From: JAXJSP01 sp036310005
GTDB taxonomy: Bacteria; Bacillota; Clostridia; Oscillospirales; Acutalibacteraceae
DNA length: 50,306 nucleotides
Assembly (NCBI GenBank): GCA_036310005.1
Contig: JAXJSP010000002.1
Coordinates: 1 to 50,306 of the forward strand
Direction: 5' to 3'
Of this stretch, positions 35,554 through 42,043 are shown piece after piece. Positions within the stretch are counted from its first letter, which is position 1. Each line of letters begins with the position of its first letter. The translations under genes and the position numbers were made by a program. The notes beneath the pieces are model-generated. The model did no database searches. It worked only from the letters and a program-made list of their open reading frames with translations, and was not told the origin of the DNA.

Positions 35554-35708
35554 CCAAGCCGACAGGCTTGGCATATCATCACGCGTTAGCGTGTATATCA
35601 TCAAAGGCGGCTTGCCGCCTTTGTATCTCATCACACCGTTAGGTGTGCATATTGTCGGCTTGATGAGATACAAAACTTCGTTTTGATGATATACAATGCT
35701 CCGCATTG
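35554..35708. repeat. Array of six short hairpins with conserved linkers
   Basis: Six small hairpins follow one another: stems at 35554-35571 (7 bp), 35580-35593 (5), 35602-35623 (9), 35632-35647 (6), 35671-35685 (6) and 35694-35708 (6), with loops of 3-4 bases. Stem sequences differ, while linkers repeat: TATATCATCA or TATCTCATCA on the left side, and their reverse complements TGATGAGATA and TGATGATATA on the right side. The outer parts CAAGCCGACA (35555-35564) and TGTCGGCTTG (35653-35662) are also complementary. The array carries no convincing gene; readings through it are by-products of the inverted repeats. Confidence 0.85.
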
Positions 35709-35734
35709 ATTCTATTGTAATTTTATAGTACAAT
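35706..35734 (+). promoter_or_regulatory. Promoter-like sequence for the four-helix-bundle gene
   Basis: TTGATT (35706-35711), 17 bp, TACAAT (35729-35734). The -35 box begins inside the last hairpin of the array. Confidence 0.5.
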
Positions 35735-35755
35735 TATAATTAAGGAAGTGATTGT

Positions 35756-36097
35756 ATGCCTAAAAATTTTTTGCTTGTCTATTCGGAGCAACTTGCAACC
35801 AATATTGAATTGCTTTGCCAAAATATCAAAGCACCATCAAACACTATATTTCAGATTCGCAAAAGTTCAAGCAGTGTTTATGCAAATATCCGTGAAGCAA
35901 ATTACGGTCAGATCAGGGCGGATATGCTTTCTAAATTTGAAATTGCACTAAAAGAATGTAGCGAAACCGAGGGCTGGTTGCAACTTCTGTTCAATACTAA
36001 AGCTATTGACGAAGAAACTTATAAAAACAACCGAAATCTTTGTGGTAGAATAAGAAGAATGTTAATTGCAAGTTGTAAAACGCTGAAAGATAAATAA
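35756..36097 (+). CDS. Four-helix-bundle protein, S23 / 23S rRNA intervening-sequence family
   Basis: 113 residues matching the family pattern: SSSSVYANIREANYGQIRAD in the middle, FEIALKECSETEGWLQLLFN, then IRRMLIASCKTLK at the C-terminus. Relatives are encoded inside 23S rRNA intervening sequences or stand alone in genomes, and the Avd accessory proteins of diversity-generating retroelements share the fold. The function of the stand-alone form is unknown; nucleic-acid binding is often suspected. AAGGAAGTG lies before the ATG. It sits right after a hairpin array, inside a segment flanked by tRNA-Cys end repeats. I see no reverse transcriptase or variable target gene. Confidence 0.88.
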   Translation: MPKNFLLVYSEQLATNIELLCQNIKAPSNTIFQIRKSSSSVYANIREANYGQIRADMLSKFEIALKECSETEGWLQLLFNTKAIDEETYKNNRNLCGRIRRMLIASCKTLKDK

Positions 36098-36119
36098 GAA
36101 TTTTTGAGGTGATTTTTTT

Positions 36120-36596
36120 TTGACCAGAAAAGATTTTGATAATGAACTCAATAATTTATTGACTTCAGCGGAAGCTTTGATTCCTGAAGATAATTTGCCC
36201 GATTTACCTTTTATGGATTTAGCACCTGATGTTCACGATTGGTATAAATTTGAGAGTGAATTATGGGGTGTTGGTGAAAATATAAGGCAATTTCTTTTAG
36301 AAAACAAGAATAAACTTAATCGTAGTCAAATTGAAAGAATAGTTGAAATTTGCCTTGATAAAAGAGCTAAACGAGGCAGACAAAGTTTTGTTATGTTGTT
36401 AGGTAAAAAGATGTTTTGTGATTATGCTGAACAGATCGTTACACTTTTGAATGACGATGATGTAGATGGATATGTCATTGATACTTTATATAAAATGGGT
36501 GCAACAGAATATGCAGATTTAATTGAGCCTTTTCTTACTCATAATCGTACCTGGATAAGAAACGAAGCTCAAAGATATATTCAGAAATATAAGTAA
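36120..36596 (+). CDS. Hypothetical HEAT-like helical protein
   Basis: 158 residues, acidic at the N-terminus (SAEALIPEDNLPDLPFMD), with a helical C-terminal half containing two HEAT-like units: AEQIVTLLNDDDVDGYVIDT and YADLIEPFLTHNRTWIRNEA. I do not recognise a named family. Such short HEAT-like proteins occur among immunity and accessory proteins, which is only a guess here. The start is TTG with GAGGTG 8 nt upstream. It lies 22 bases after the four-helix-bundle gene on the same strand and probably forms one transcript with it. Confidence 0.75.
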   Translation: MTRKDFDNELNNLLTSAEALIPEDNLPDLPFMDLAPDVHDWYKFESELWGVGENIRQFLLENKNKLNRSQIERIVEICLDKRAKRGRQSFVMLLGKKMFCDYAEQIVTLLNDDDVDGYVIDTLYKMGATEYADLIEPFLTHNRTWIRNEAQRYIQKYK

Positions 36597-36621
36597 GCGA
36601 TTATTTAATGTGGTTCAGAAG

Positions 36622-36640
36622 TGGGTGGCACCTCCAAAAA
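36622..36640 (+). repeat. Direct repeat, distal copy (tRNA-Cys 3' end fragment)
   Basis: An exact second copy of TGGGTGGCACCTCCAAAAA from tRNA-Cys. Upstream of it only GTTCA (36613-36617) recalls the T loop; no rest of a tRNA is present, so it is a fragment and not a gene. Confidence 0.8.
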
Positions 36641-36668
36641 TCCCGTTCTCGTAAGAGGGCGGGATTTT
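36637..36668 (+). terminator. Terminator hairpin after the tRNA-end fragment
   Basis: AAAATCCCGTTCTC and GAGGGCGGGATTTT pair (two G-U) across a GTAA loop. It probably was the original tRNA-Cys terminator before the segment was inserted. Confidence 0.65.
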
Positions 36669-36762
36669 ACTTCTTACCTCTTCACTCTTCACTTTTATTG
36701 CTCAAAAATCTATCAAAACATAAAAAATATGTTAAATAACTGTTATGGAAAACGCAAAAAGG

Positions 36763-37034
36763 AAAAGTTGACGGCAGAGATGTTTTCTCCGTCGGCGGTC
36801 AGGGCGATCAGAGAGGCGGCGGAGCTCTGCGGAATCGAAAAACTCATGTGGGGCAGTGATTATCCCCGTACCATGGTGGAAATCACCTACAAAATGAGCT
36901 TTGATTTTGTTCTGAAATCAAAGGAACTGACCGAAGCGGAAAAGTCGGCGTTCCTATTTGAAAACGCCAGGTCATTTTACGGCTTTACAGACCTGACGGA
37001 ATGTGATAAAATTAAAAATATGCTGGAGGAATGA
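36763..37034 (+). pseudogene. Amidohydrolase-2 family protein, C-terminal remnant
   Basis: An open stretch of about 90 residues ends at 37034. It contains IEKLMWGSDYPRTMVEITYK and LFENARSFYGF, the C-terminal signature of TIM-barrel metal-dependent amidohydrolases (catalytic Asp in GSDYP, NA..FYG ending). The N-terminal about 200 residues, with the HxH metal site, are missing; upstream is unrelated AT-rich sequence. Base composition at 36776-36900 is visibly richer in G and C than the neighbours. Its stop overlaps an ATG at 37031, suggesting that it was once the upstream gene of an operon with the fused oxidoreductase. Confidence 0.75.
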
Positions 37035-37093
37035 ATAAAACTATTGTTTGTAAAAAAATATTAGCATTAACAAAATTAGGAGGAAGACACAAA

Positions 37094-39226
37094 ATGGAGT
37101 TGTTCGAAAAAATTACCGATTTAGCAAAAGAATTAAAAATTACGGATGACTTGATTTTTAAAGTTTATGATATAAATACAGATAAAATAGAGAATTTATC
37201 AAACGACTGTGAAATGAAATCATTTGAATGTTTGCATGATGAAAATGATATAACCAGATTGGCGGTTATTTTGAATCTTGCAAACAGAGTTAAAGTCCAA
37301 TATGCCAATCATAATATTGCCGACAAAGTTTTTTATGATACCATGAGCGATATAAAAATATGGTGCGCAAATAACGGCAATAAAGGATTGAAAAACTATA
37401 ATTGGTTAAAAAATCATGTCACCTTTAATCTGTTTAAAATCGGAAGACTTCAATACCAGTTTTTCAAATTAGATAATCCAACATTAAACTATGAATTATT
37501 GCCTGTTAATCGGGATGAAAAAGTAATCTATATTCATATTCCTCAAGGTGAAAAACTCACATTTGAAGAATGTCGAGAATCCATAGCCGAAGCAGAGTGC
37601 TTCTTTGAAAAAAACTTTCCTGAATATAGATTTGATTATTTCTTTTGTGAAAGCTGGCTGTTATATGAAAAAAACATTGAATTTATGAAATCAAATTCAA
37701 ATATAATCAGGTTTCAGTCACTTTTTGAAAGCGTTTATTCCTGTCAGGAAGATCATCAGGCAATAGAAAGAATATTCGGTTCTAAACAGGAAAAGGTTCA
37801 AGACTATCCCGAAAACACATCACTGCAAAAGGCGGCAAAGGACTATATTCAAAAAGGTAATTCTTTAGGAATGGGAATCGGAGTAATTAAAAGAAAATAC
37901 AGTATATTTAGGGAGAAACAAATGGGTAATTTACCGGTAAATGCAATAATAGTCGGAGCTGGACACAGAGCTATGATTTACAGCAATTTAGCAATAACCA
38001 ATCCGGAACTTTTGAAAATTGTCGGAGTGGCAGATCCCGATCCGGTAAGAAGAGAAATGTGCAAAAACAAGTTTCATTTAAGTGATGATATGTGCTTTAA
38101 CAATGCCGCCGAATTAGGCAAGCACGGTAAATTGGCAGATGCAATCATTAACGGAACAATGGACGAACAGCATATTGAAACCGCTGTACCACTCTTAAAC
38201 CTCGGTTATGATATGCTTTTGGAAAAGCCATTTGCAGTAAATAAGGACGAAATGTATCAGCTTGTTGAATGTGCAAAGAAAAACAATTCCAAAGTAATGA
38301 TATGTCATGTCTTAAGATATGCTCCGTTCTATTATGCAATAAAGGAAAGAATTTTGCGCGGTGACATAGGAGAAATAACGAATATTCAAACGACGGAGCA
38401 TGTTTCCTATCGCCATATGTCTACTTCATTTGTACGAGGCAAGTGGGCAAATTCTTCAAAGTGCAAAACCTCTATGCTTTTGCAAAAATGCTGTCATGAT
38501 TTAGATTTAATCATGTGGCTTATGAATGAAGCAAAACCTGTAAAAATATCTTCATTTGGCGGTCGATACCAGTTCAGAGAAGAAAATGCTCCGAAGGGTG
38601 CAGGAACAAAATGTATGGTTGATTGTCCCTTGGTTGACACTTGTGTTTATTCAACCAAAAGATTATATATTGATCATCCTGACAGATGGACGTTTTATGT
38701 TTGGAGTGAGCTTGAGGATATTGACTGTCCGACAATAGACGATAAAATCAATCTGATGAAATCGGATTCACCATATGCAAGATGTATATATAAATGTGAT
38801 AACGATGTTGTTGACAGACAGTCGGTAATGATACAGTTTTCAAACGGTGCCACAGTAACACATAATATGATAGGTGCTACAAGCCAACCTGCAAGAATGA
38901 TACATATAATCGGAACAAAAGGAGAAATATACGGTAATTTTGAAGAGTCAAAATTTACGGTTTCACTTATTGATCCTTCACCGGATGCACATAACGGCGA
39001 ATGTAAAACTCAAGAGGTTGATTTGAATGTAAGCGGAGATATGGTTGGTGCTTACGGAGGTCACGGCGGCTGTGATGAAAAGCTGACTATGGATTTTGTA
39101 AAGTTTGTTCAAGGTGATAAGCCCAGCCTTTCCTGCACTTCTGTTTTTGATTCCGTAGCAGGACATTTGGCGGCTTATTTAGCCGATGAATCATTAAAAG
39201 ACGGCGGATCACCTAAATGTTTTTAA
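37094..39226 (+). CDS. Fusion of DUF5596-like acyltransferase domain and Gfo/Idh/MocA oxidoreductase
   Basis: 710 residues. Residues 1 to about 275 resemble the two-part DUF5596/GNAT-like acyltransferase proteins of gut Clostridia (DTMSDIKIWC, NYNWLKNHVTFNLFKIGRLQ, VIYIHIPQGEKL). After a short linker the second half begins with the Rossmann motif NAIIVGAGHRAMIYSNLAI and continues as a Gfo/Idh/MocA NAD(P)-dependent sugar oxidoreductase: GYDMLLEKPFAVNKDEM (catalytic EKP), MICHVLRYAPFY, CCHDLDLIMWLM. ATG 37094 has AGGAGG upstream and is preferred to 37031. A second good ribosome-binding site (AGGGAG) precedes an in-frame ATG at 37922, so a separate 434-residue oxidoreductase may also be made. 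Substrate unknown, probably a sugar or cyclitol. Confidence 0.85.
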   Translation: MELFEKITDLAKELKITDDLIFKVYDINTDKIENLSNDCEMKSFECLHDENDITRLAVILNLANRVKVQYANHNIADKVFYDTMSDIKIWCANNGNKGLKNYNWLKNHVTFNLFKIGRLQYQFFKLDNPTLNYELLPVNRDEKVIYIHIPQGEKLTFEECRESIAEAECFFEKNFPEYRFDYFFCESWLLYEKNIEFMKSNSNIIRFQSLFESVYSCQEDHQAIERIFGSKQEKVQDYPENTSLQKAAKDYIQKGNSLGMGIGVIKRKYSIFREKQMGNLPVNAIIVGAGHRAMIYSNLAITNPELLKIVGVADPDPVRREMCKNKFHLSDDMCFNNAAELGKHGKLADAIINGTMDEQHIETAVPLLNLGYDMLLEKPFAVNKDEMYQLVECAKKNNSKVMICHVLRYAPFYYAIKERILRGDIGEITNIQTTEHVSYRHMSTSFVRGKWANSSKCKTSMLLQKCCHDLDLIMWLMNEAKPVKISSFGGRYQFREENAPKGAGTKCMVDCPLVDTCVYSTKRLYIDHPDRWTFYVWSELEDIDCPTIDDKINLMKSDSPYARCIYKCDNDVVDRQSVMIQFSNGATVTHNMIGATSQPARMIHIIGTKGEIYGNFEESKFTVSLIDPSPDAHNGECKTQEVDLNVSGDMVGAYGGHGGCDEKLTMDFVKFVQGDKPSLSCTSVFDSVAGHLAAYLADESLKDGGSPKCF

Positions 39227-39555
39227 ATTTACTGCTTTAATTATTAACAAAAATGTGAAGAGATAAAACATGCCGGAGGACTGAAAATGGCAGAAAAACG
39301 CCTTGGAAATTTGCGGTCTGCCTGAGGTTCATTCAAAAATGCCGGTATGCTTTAAAATTGAGGTGGACTACTTTGAAACAGGAGTGCAGGGATAAACTTT
39401 GCGCTCCTGTTTGCTACATAGAGCTTATTTGATAAAATAAGTGATAACCTTGTGATCAGGCTATGGTTCAGATTTGTGACGTACCACCTGCGGTAGATTA
39501 CAAAGAATGTTGACCTCTTCTTGTATTACAATAGAAAATAAATTAAAACAAAAGC
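39227..39555. other. Degenerate intergenic region
   Basis: This stretch between the oxidoreductase and the tgt terminator has no intact gene. It holds a GGAGG site with an ATG at 39287 opening only 12 codons, a decayed reading frame in the next frame (39288-39395), and a hairpin at 39377-39411 (AACAGGAGTGC/GCGCTCCTGTT) lacking a T-run. The rest shows nothing recognisable. Confidence 0.5.
39288..39395 (+). pseudogene. Short coding remnant of unknown family
   Basis: A 35-codon open stretch ending in TAA reads ALEICGLPEVHSKMPVCFKI then EVDYFETGVQG. It is one frame off from an ATG (39287) with a proper GGAGG site, as expected after a one-base shift near the gene start. It is too short for a family call. 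Confidence 0.25.
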
Positions 39556-39599
39556 AATAAACAACGCCCGAATGCGAGTGCATTCGGGCGTTGTTTATT
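39556..39599. terminator. Bidirectional intrinsic terminator at the tgt end
   Basis: A perfect 20-bp stem with a GAGT loop (39556-39575, 39580-39599). It ends tgt-queA transcription and anything coming rightward. Confidence 0.92.
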
Positions 39600-39610
39600 T
39601 ATCTGAAATG

Positions 39611-40741
39611 TTAAATTCTTTTATCTATCCGGGGCAGTAAATCTTCTTTGAACGATTTAAAGTTTCCTTCATCCAATGCATTTCTGATTTTTTCCATTAA
39701 GGTATTATAAAACCACAAATTATGTGCTACGCACAATCTGTATCCCAACATTTCTTTTGCTTTTAAAAGATGTCTGATATAAGCCACCGAATACTTTTTA
39801 CAAACAGGGCAATCACATTCTTCATCAATAGGTGAAAAATCGGTAATATATTTACTGTTGTTTAAATTTTTAACACCGCTCCAGGTAAACACATGTCCGT
39901 GGCGGGCGTTTCTGCTCGGCATAACGCAGTCAAACAAATCTACGCCACGCTCGACGCTGTTTAAGATATTAGCGGGTGTACCGACACCCATTAAATATCT
40001 TATTTTATTTTTAGGTGCAAATGGCTCTACCGCTTCAATAATTCTGTACATTTCTTCAGCGCTCTCACCTACCGCAAGGCCGCCGATAGCATATCCGTCT
40101 AAGTCCATAGAAGCAATCTGTTTCATGTGGCGGACTCTTAAATCGTCATAAACGCAACCTTGATTTATTGCAAAAAGCAATTGATTTTTGTTTATAGTTT
40201 CATCAAGTGAATTGAGCCTTGTCATTTCATTTTGGCATCTTTCGAGCCAGCGTGTTGTTCTCTCGATTGATTTTTCGGAATACTCATGAGTTGACGGGTT
40301 TTCGACACATTCATCAAATGCCATCGCAATAGTTGAGGCAAGTTTTGACTGAATCTGCATTGATTCTTCGGGGCCCATAAAAATAGTTTTACCGTCAATA
40401 TGAGAATGGAAAGTTACTCCCTGTTCTTCAATATTATTAAGCGATGCAAGAGAAAAGACCTGAAACCCGCCGCTGTCGGTTAAAGTCGGCTTTTGCCAGC
40501 CTGTAAATTTATTCAAACCGCCGGCAGCCGATACTACATCTTCGCCCGGTCTTGTATGCAAGTGATATGTGTTACTGAGCATAATCTGACATTTTAAGTC
40601 ATTTAAGTCAAAGGCGGATATGCCGCCTTTTATTGCAGCGCTTGTAGCAACATTCATAAATGCAGGGGTTTGAAATGTTCCGTGTACGGTTTCAAACTCA
40701 CCCCTACGGGCACTGCCCTCCTGTTTTAGCAATTTAAACAT
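39611..40741 (-). CDS. tgt: tRNA-guanine transglycosylase
   Basis: Exchanges the wobble guanine of GUN anticodons for preQ1, the entry step of queuosine. 376 residues. TDSGGFQVFSL with the base-binding Asp near 93; nucleophile region FDCVMPSRNARHGHVFTW near 264; zinc site CDCPVCKKYS with the downstream His in RLCVAHNLW. AGAGG precedes the ATG. It is followed in the same direction after queA, the next enzyme of the pathway, as in many bacteria. Confidence 0.97.
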   Translation of the reverse strand: MFKLLKQEGSARRGEFETVHGTFQTPAFMNVATSAAIKGGISAFDLNDLKCQIMLSNTYHLHTRPGEDVVSAAGGLNKFTGWQKPTLTDSGGFQVFSLASLNNIEEQGVTFHSHIDGKTIFMGPEESMQIQSKLASTIAMAFDECVENPSTHEYSEKSIERTTRWLERCQNEMTRLNSLDETINKNQLLFAINQGCVYDDLRVRHMKQIASMDLDGYAIGGLAVGESAEEMYRIIEAVEPFAPKNKIRYLMGVGTPANILNSVERGVDLFDCVMPSRNARHGHVFTWSGVKNLNNSKYITDFSPIDEECDCPVCKKYSVAYIRHLLKAKEMLGYRLCVAHNLWFYNTLMEKIRNALDEGNFKSFKEDLLPRIDKRI

Positions 40742-40885
40742 CTTATAACCTCTTAATTGATAATCTTTGCTTTATATCTATATCCAAAATTTGACCGGTT
40801 TAACAGGACAAGTTTTTCCCTTAAATTAATTTCTTTGAGTTCCTTCTTTGAAAACTCACCTTCTTACTTCTTACCTGCTCATCCT

Positions 40886-41911
40886 TTATAAGATGAACAT
40901 AGCGTCACCGAATGAGAAAAATCTGTATTTTTGCTCTACTGCGGTTTTATACGCTGACATAGTATTATCATATCCTGCGAGTGCTGCCACAAGCATAATA
41001 AGTGTGCTTTCCGGCAAGTGAAAATTAGTAATCAGGTTATCAACGCACTTAAATTCATAACCGGGATAAATAAAAATGGAAGTATCTCCCGAACATTCCT
41101 TGATTTGTCCATGTTCTTGCATAACACCTTCTAATGTTCTCAAAGAAGTAGTGCCGACTGCAATAACTCTGCCTGAATTTTTCTTTGTTGTGTTTATTAT
41201 CTGTGCGGTTTCTCCCGGTAGAAAATAACTTTCGGTATGCATTTTATGTTTTGTTACATCTTCAACCTTTACCGGTCTGAATGTACCGAGTCCGACATGC
41301 AAGGTAACAAAGCCGATTTTAACACCTTTTTGTTTAATTTTTTCAAGAAGTTCATCGGTAAAATGAAGTCCCGCCGTAGGTGCTGCTGCCGAGCCTAAAT
41401 TTTTAGAATACACTGTCTGATATCGGTTTTTGTCTTCTAATTTTTCTTTGATATAAGGCGGCAAGGGCATTTGTCCGACTTTATCAAGCACATCAAAGAA
41501 AACTCCGTCCCACTCAAACTTGAGAATTCTGTTTCCGTCCGGCTTGACAGATACAACTTCTGCTTTTAAGAGTCCGTCTGAAAAGACAAAGCGTTTGCCT
41601 TCTTTTGCTCTTTTACCGGGGCCTGCAAGGCATTCCCACGTGTCTTGTGTTATCTGTTTTAGCAAAACAAACTCTACAAGCGTGCCTGTGTCCTCTCTGT
41701 TTCCGTAGATGCGAGCCGGTAAAACCTTTGTATCGTTTAAGATAAGGCAATCATTTTCGTTTAAATAATCTACAATATCCGTAAAATGTTTATGTTCGAT
41801 ATTACCGTTTGATTTATTGAGCACTAAAAGGCGCGATGAATCGCGTTTTTTCAGCGGAACCTGTGCGATAAGTTCCTGCGGTAAATCGTAGTAAAAATCT
41901 GATGTTTTCAA
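40886..41911 (-). CDS. queA: S-adenosylmethionine:tRNA ribosyltransferase-isomerase
   Basis: Adds the cyclopentane precursor from SAM to preQ1-tRNA, making epoxyqueuosine. About 341 residues: KTSDFYYDLPQELIAQVPL at the N-terminus, FTDIVDYLNENDCLILNDTK, GSAAAPTAGLHFTDELL and VTLHVGLGTFRPVKVEDV. I chose TTG at 41911 because the upstream extension to 41986 is hydrophobic non-family sequence overlapping the divergent asd promoter. It precedes tgt by 144 bases. Confidence 0.94.
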   Translation of the reverse strand: MKTSDFYYDLPQELIAQVPLKKRDSSRLLVLNKSNGNIEHKHFTDIVDYLNENDCLILNDTKVLPARIYGNREDTGTLVEFVLLKQITQDTWECLAGPGKRAKEGKRFVFSDGLLKAEVVSVKPDGNRILKFEWDGVFFDVLDKVGQMPLPPYIKEKLEDKNRYQTVYSKNLGSAAAPTAGLHFTDELLEKIKQKGVKIGFVTLHVGLGTFRPVKVEDVTKHKMHTESYFLPGETAQIINTTKKNSGRVIAVGTTSLRTLEGVMQEHGQIKECSGDTSIFIYPGYEFKCVDNLITNFHLPESTLIMLVAALAGYDNTMSAYKTAVEQKYRFFSFGDAMFIL

Positions 41912-41932
41912 TATTAATACCCCAACTAATAC

Positions 41933-41962
41933 TTGACAAAAAAACTGTATTGATAATATAAT
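41933..41962 (+). promoter_or_regulatory. Sigma-A-type promoter for asd-dapA-dapB
   Basis: TTGACA (41933-41938), 18 bp, TATAAT (41957-41962). The leader to asd is only about 75 nt, too short for a lysine riboswitch, and none is visible. Confidence 0.82.
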
Positions 41963-42015
41963 AAATACACGAATATATATTAGCATAGGCAGTAGATTTT
42001 TTCAACAAAAAAATA

Positions 42016-42030
42016 CTCCTATCTAGGAGG
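42016..42030 (+). promoter_or_regulatory. Small hairpin covering the asd ribosome-binding site
   Basis: CTCCT pairs with AGGAG across a 4-base loop, enclosing the first half of AGGAGGAG ahead of the asd ATG. A second GGAG copy remains free. Confidence 0.45.
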
Positions 42031-42043
42031 AGAAAAATAAAGT

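Noticed and set aside
35554..35708. CRISPR array
   Set aside because: The constant parts are only about 10 bases and change orientation, unit lengths vary, the variable parts are self-complementary, and no cas gene is near.
35422..35733. A 103-codon leftward reading frame across tRNA-Cys and the hairpin array
   Set aside because: It is antisense to an intact tRNA and its promoter and runs through inverted repeats; no ribosome-binding site or family pattern is visible.
35756..36097. Diversity-generating retroelement (the four-helix-bundle protein as Avd)
   Set aside because: No reverse transcriptase, template repeat or variable repeat is present in the window; the protein fits the stand-alone S23-like group better.
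36622..36640. A second tRNA-Cys gene
   Set aside because: Only the 3' T-stem, acceptor strand and CCA part is present; D arm, anticodon arm and 5' acceptor strand are absent upstream.
41911..41986. N-terminal extension of queA with a membrane-like helix
   Set aside because: QueA proteins start at the KTSDFYYDLP region; the extension would cover the divergent asd promoter, so it is upstream DNA and not protein.
41963..42043. Lysine riboswitch ahead of asd-dapA-dapB
   Set aside because: The leader is only about 75 bases and lacks the L-box core; only a small hairpin at the ribosome-binding site is seen.
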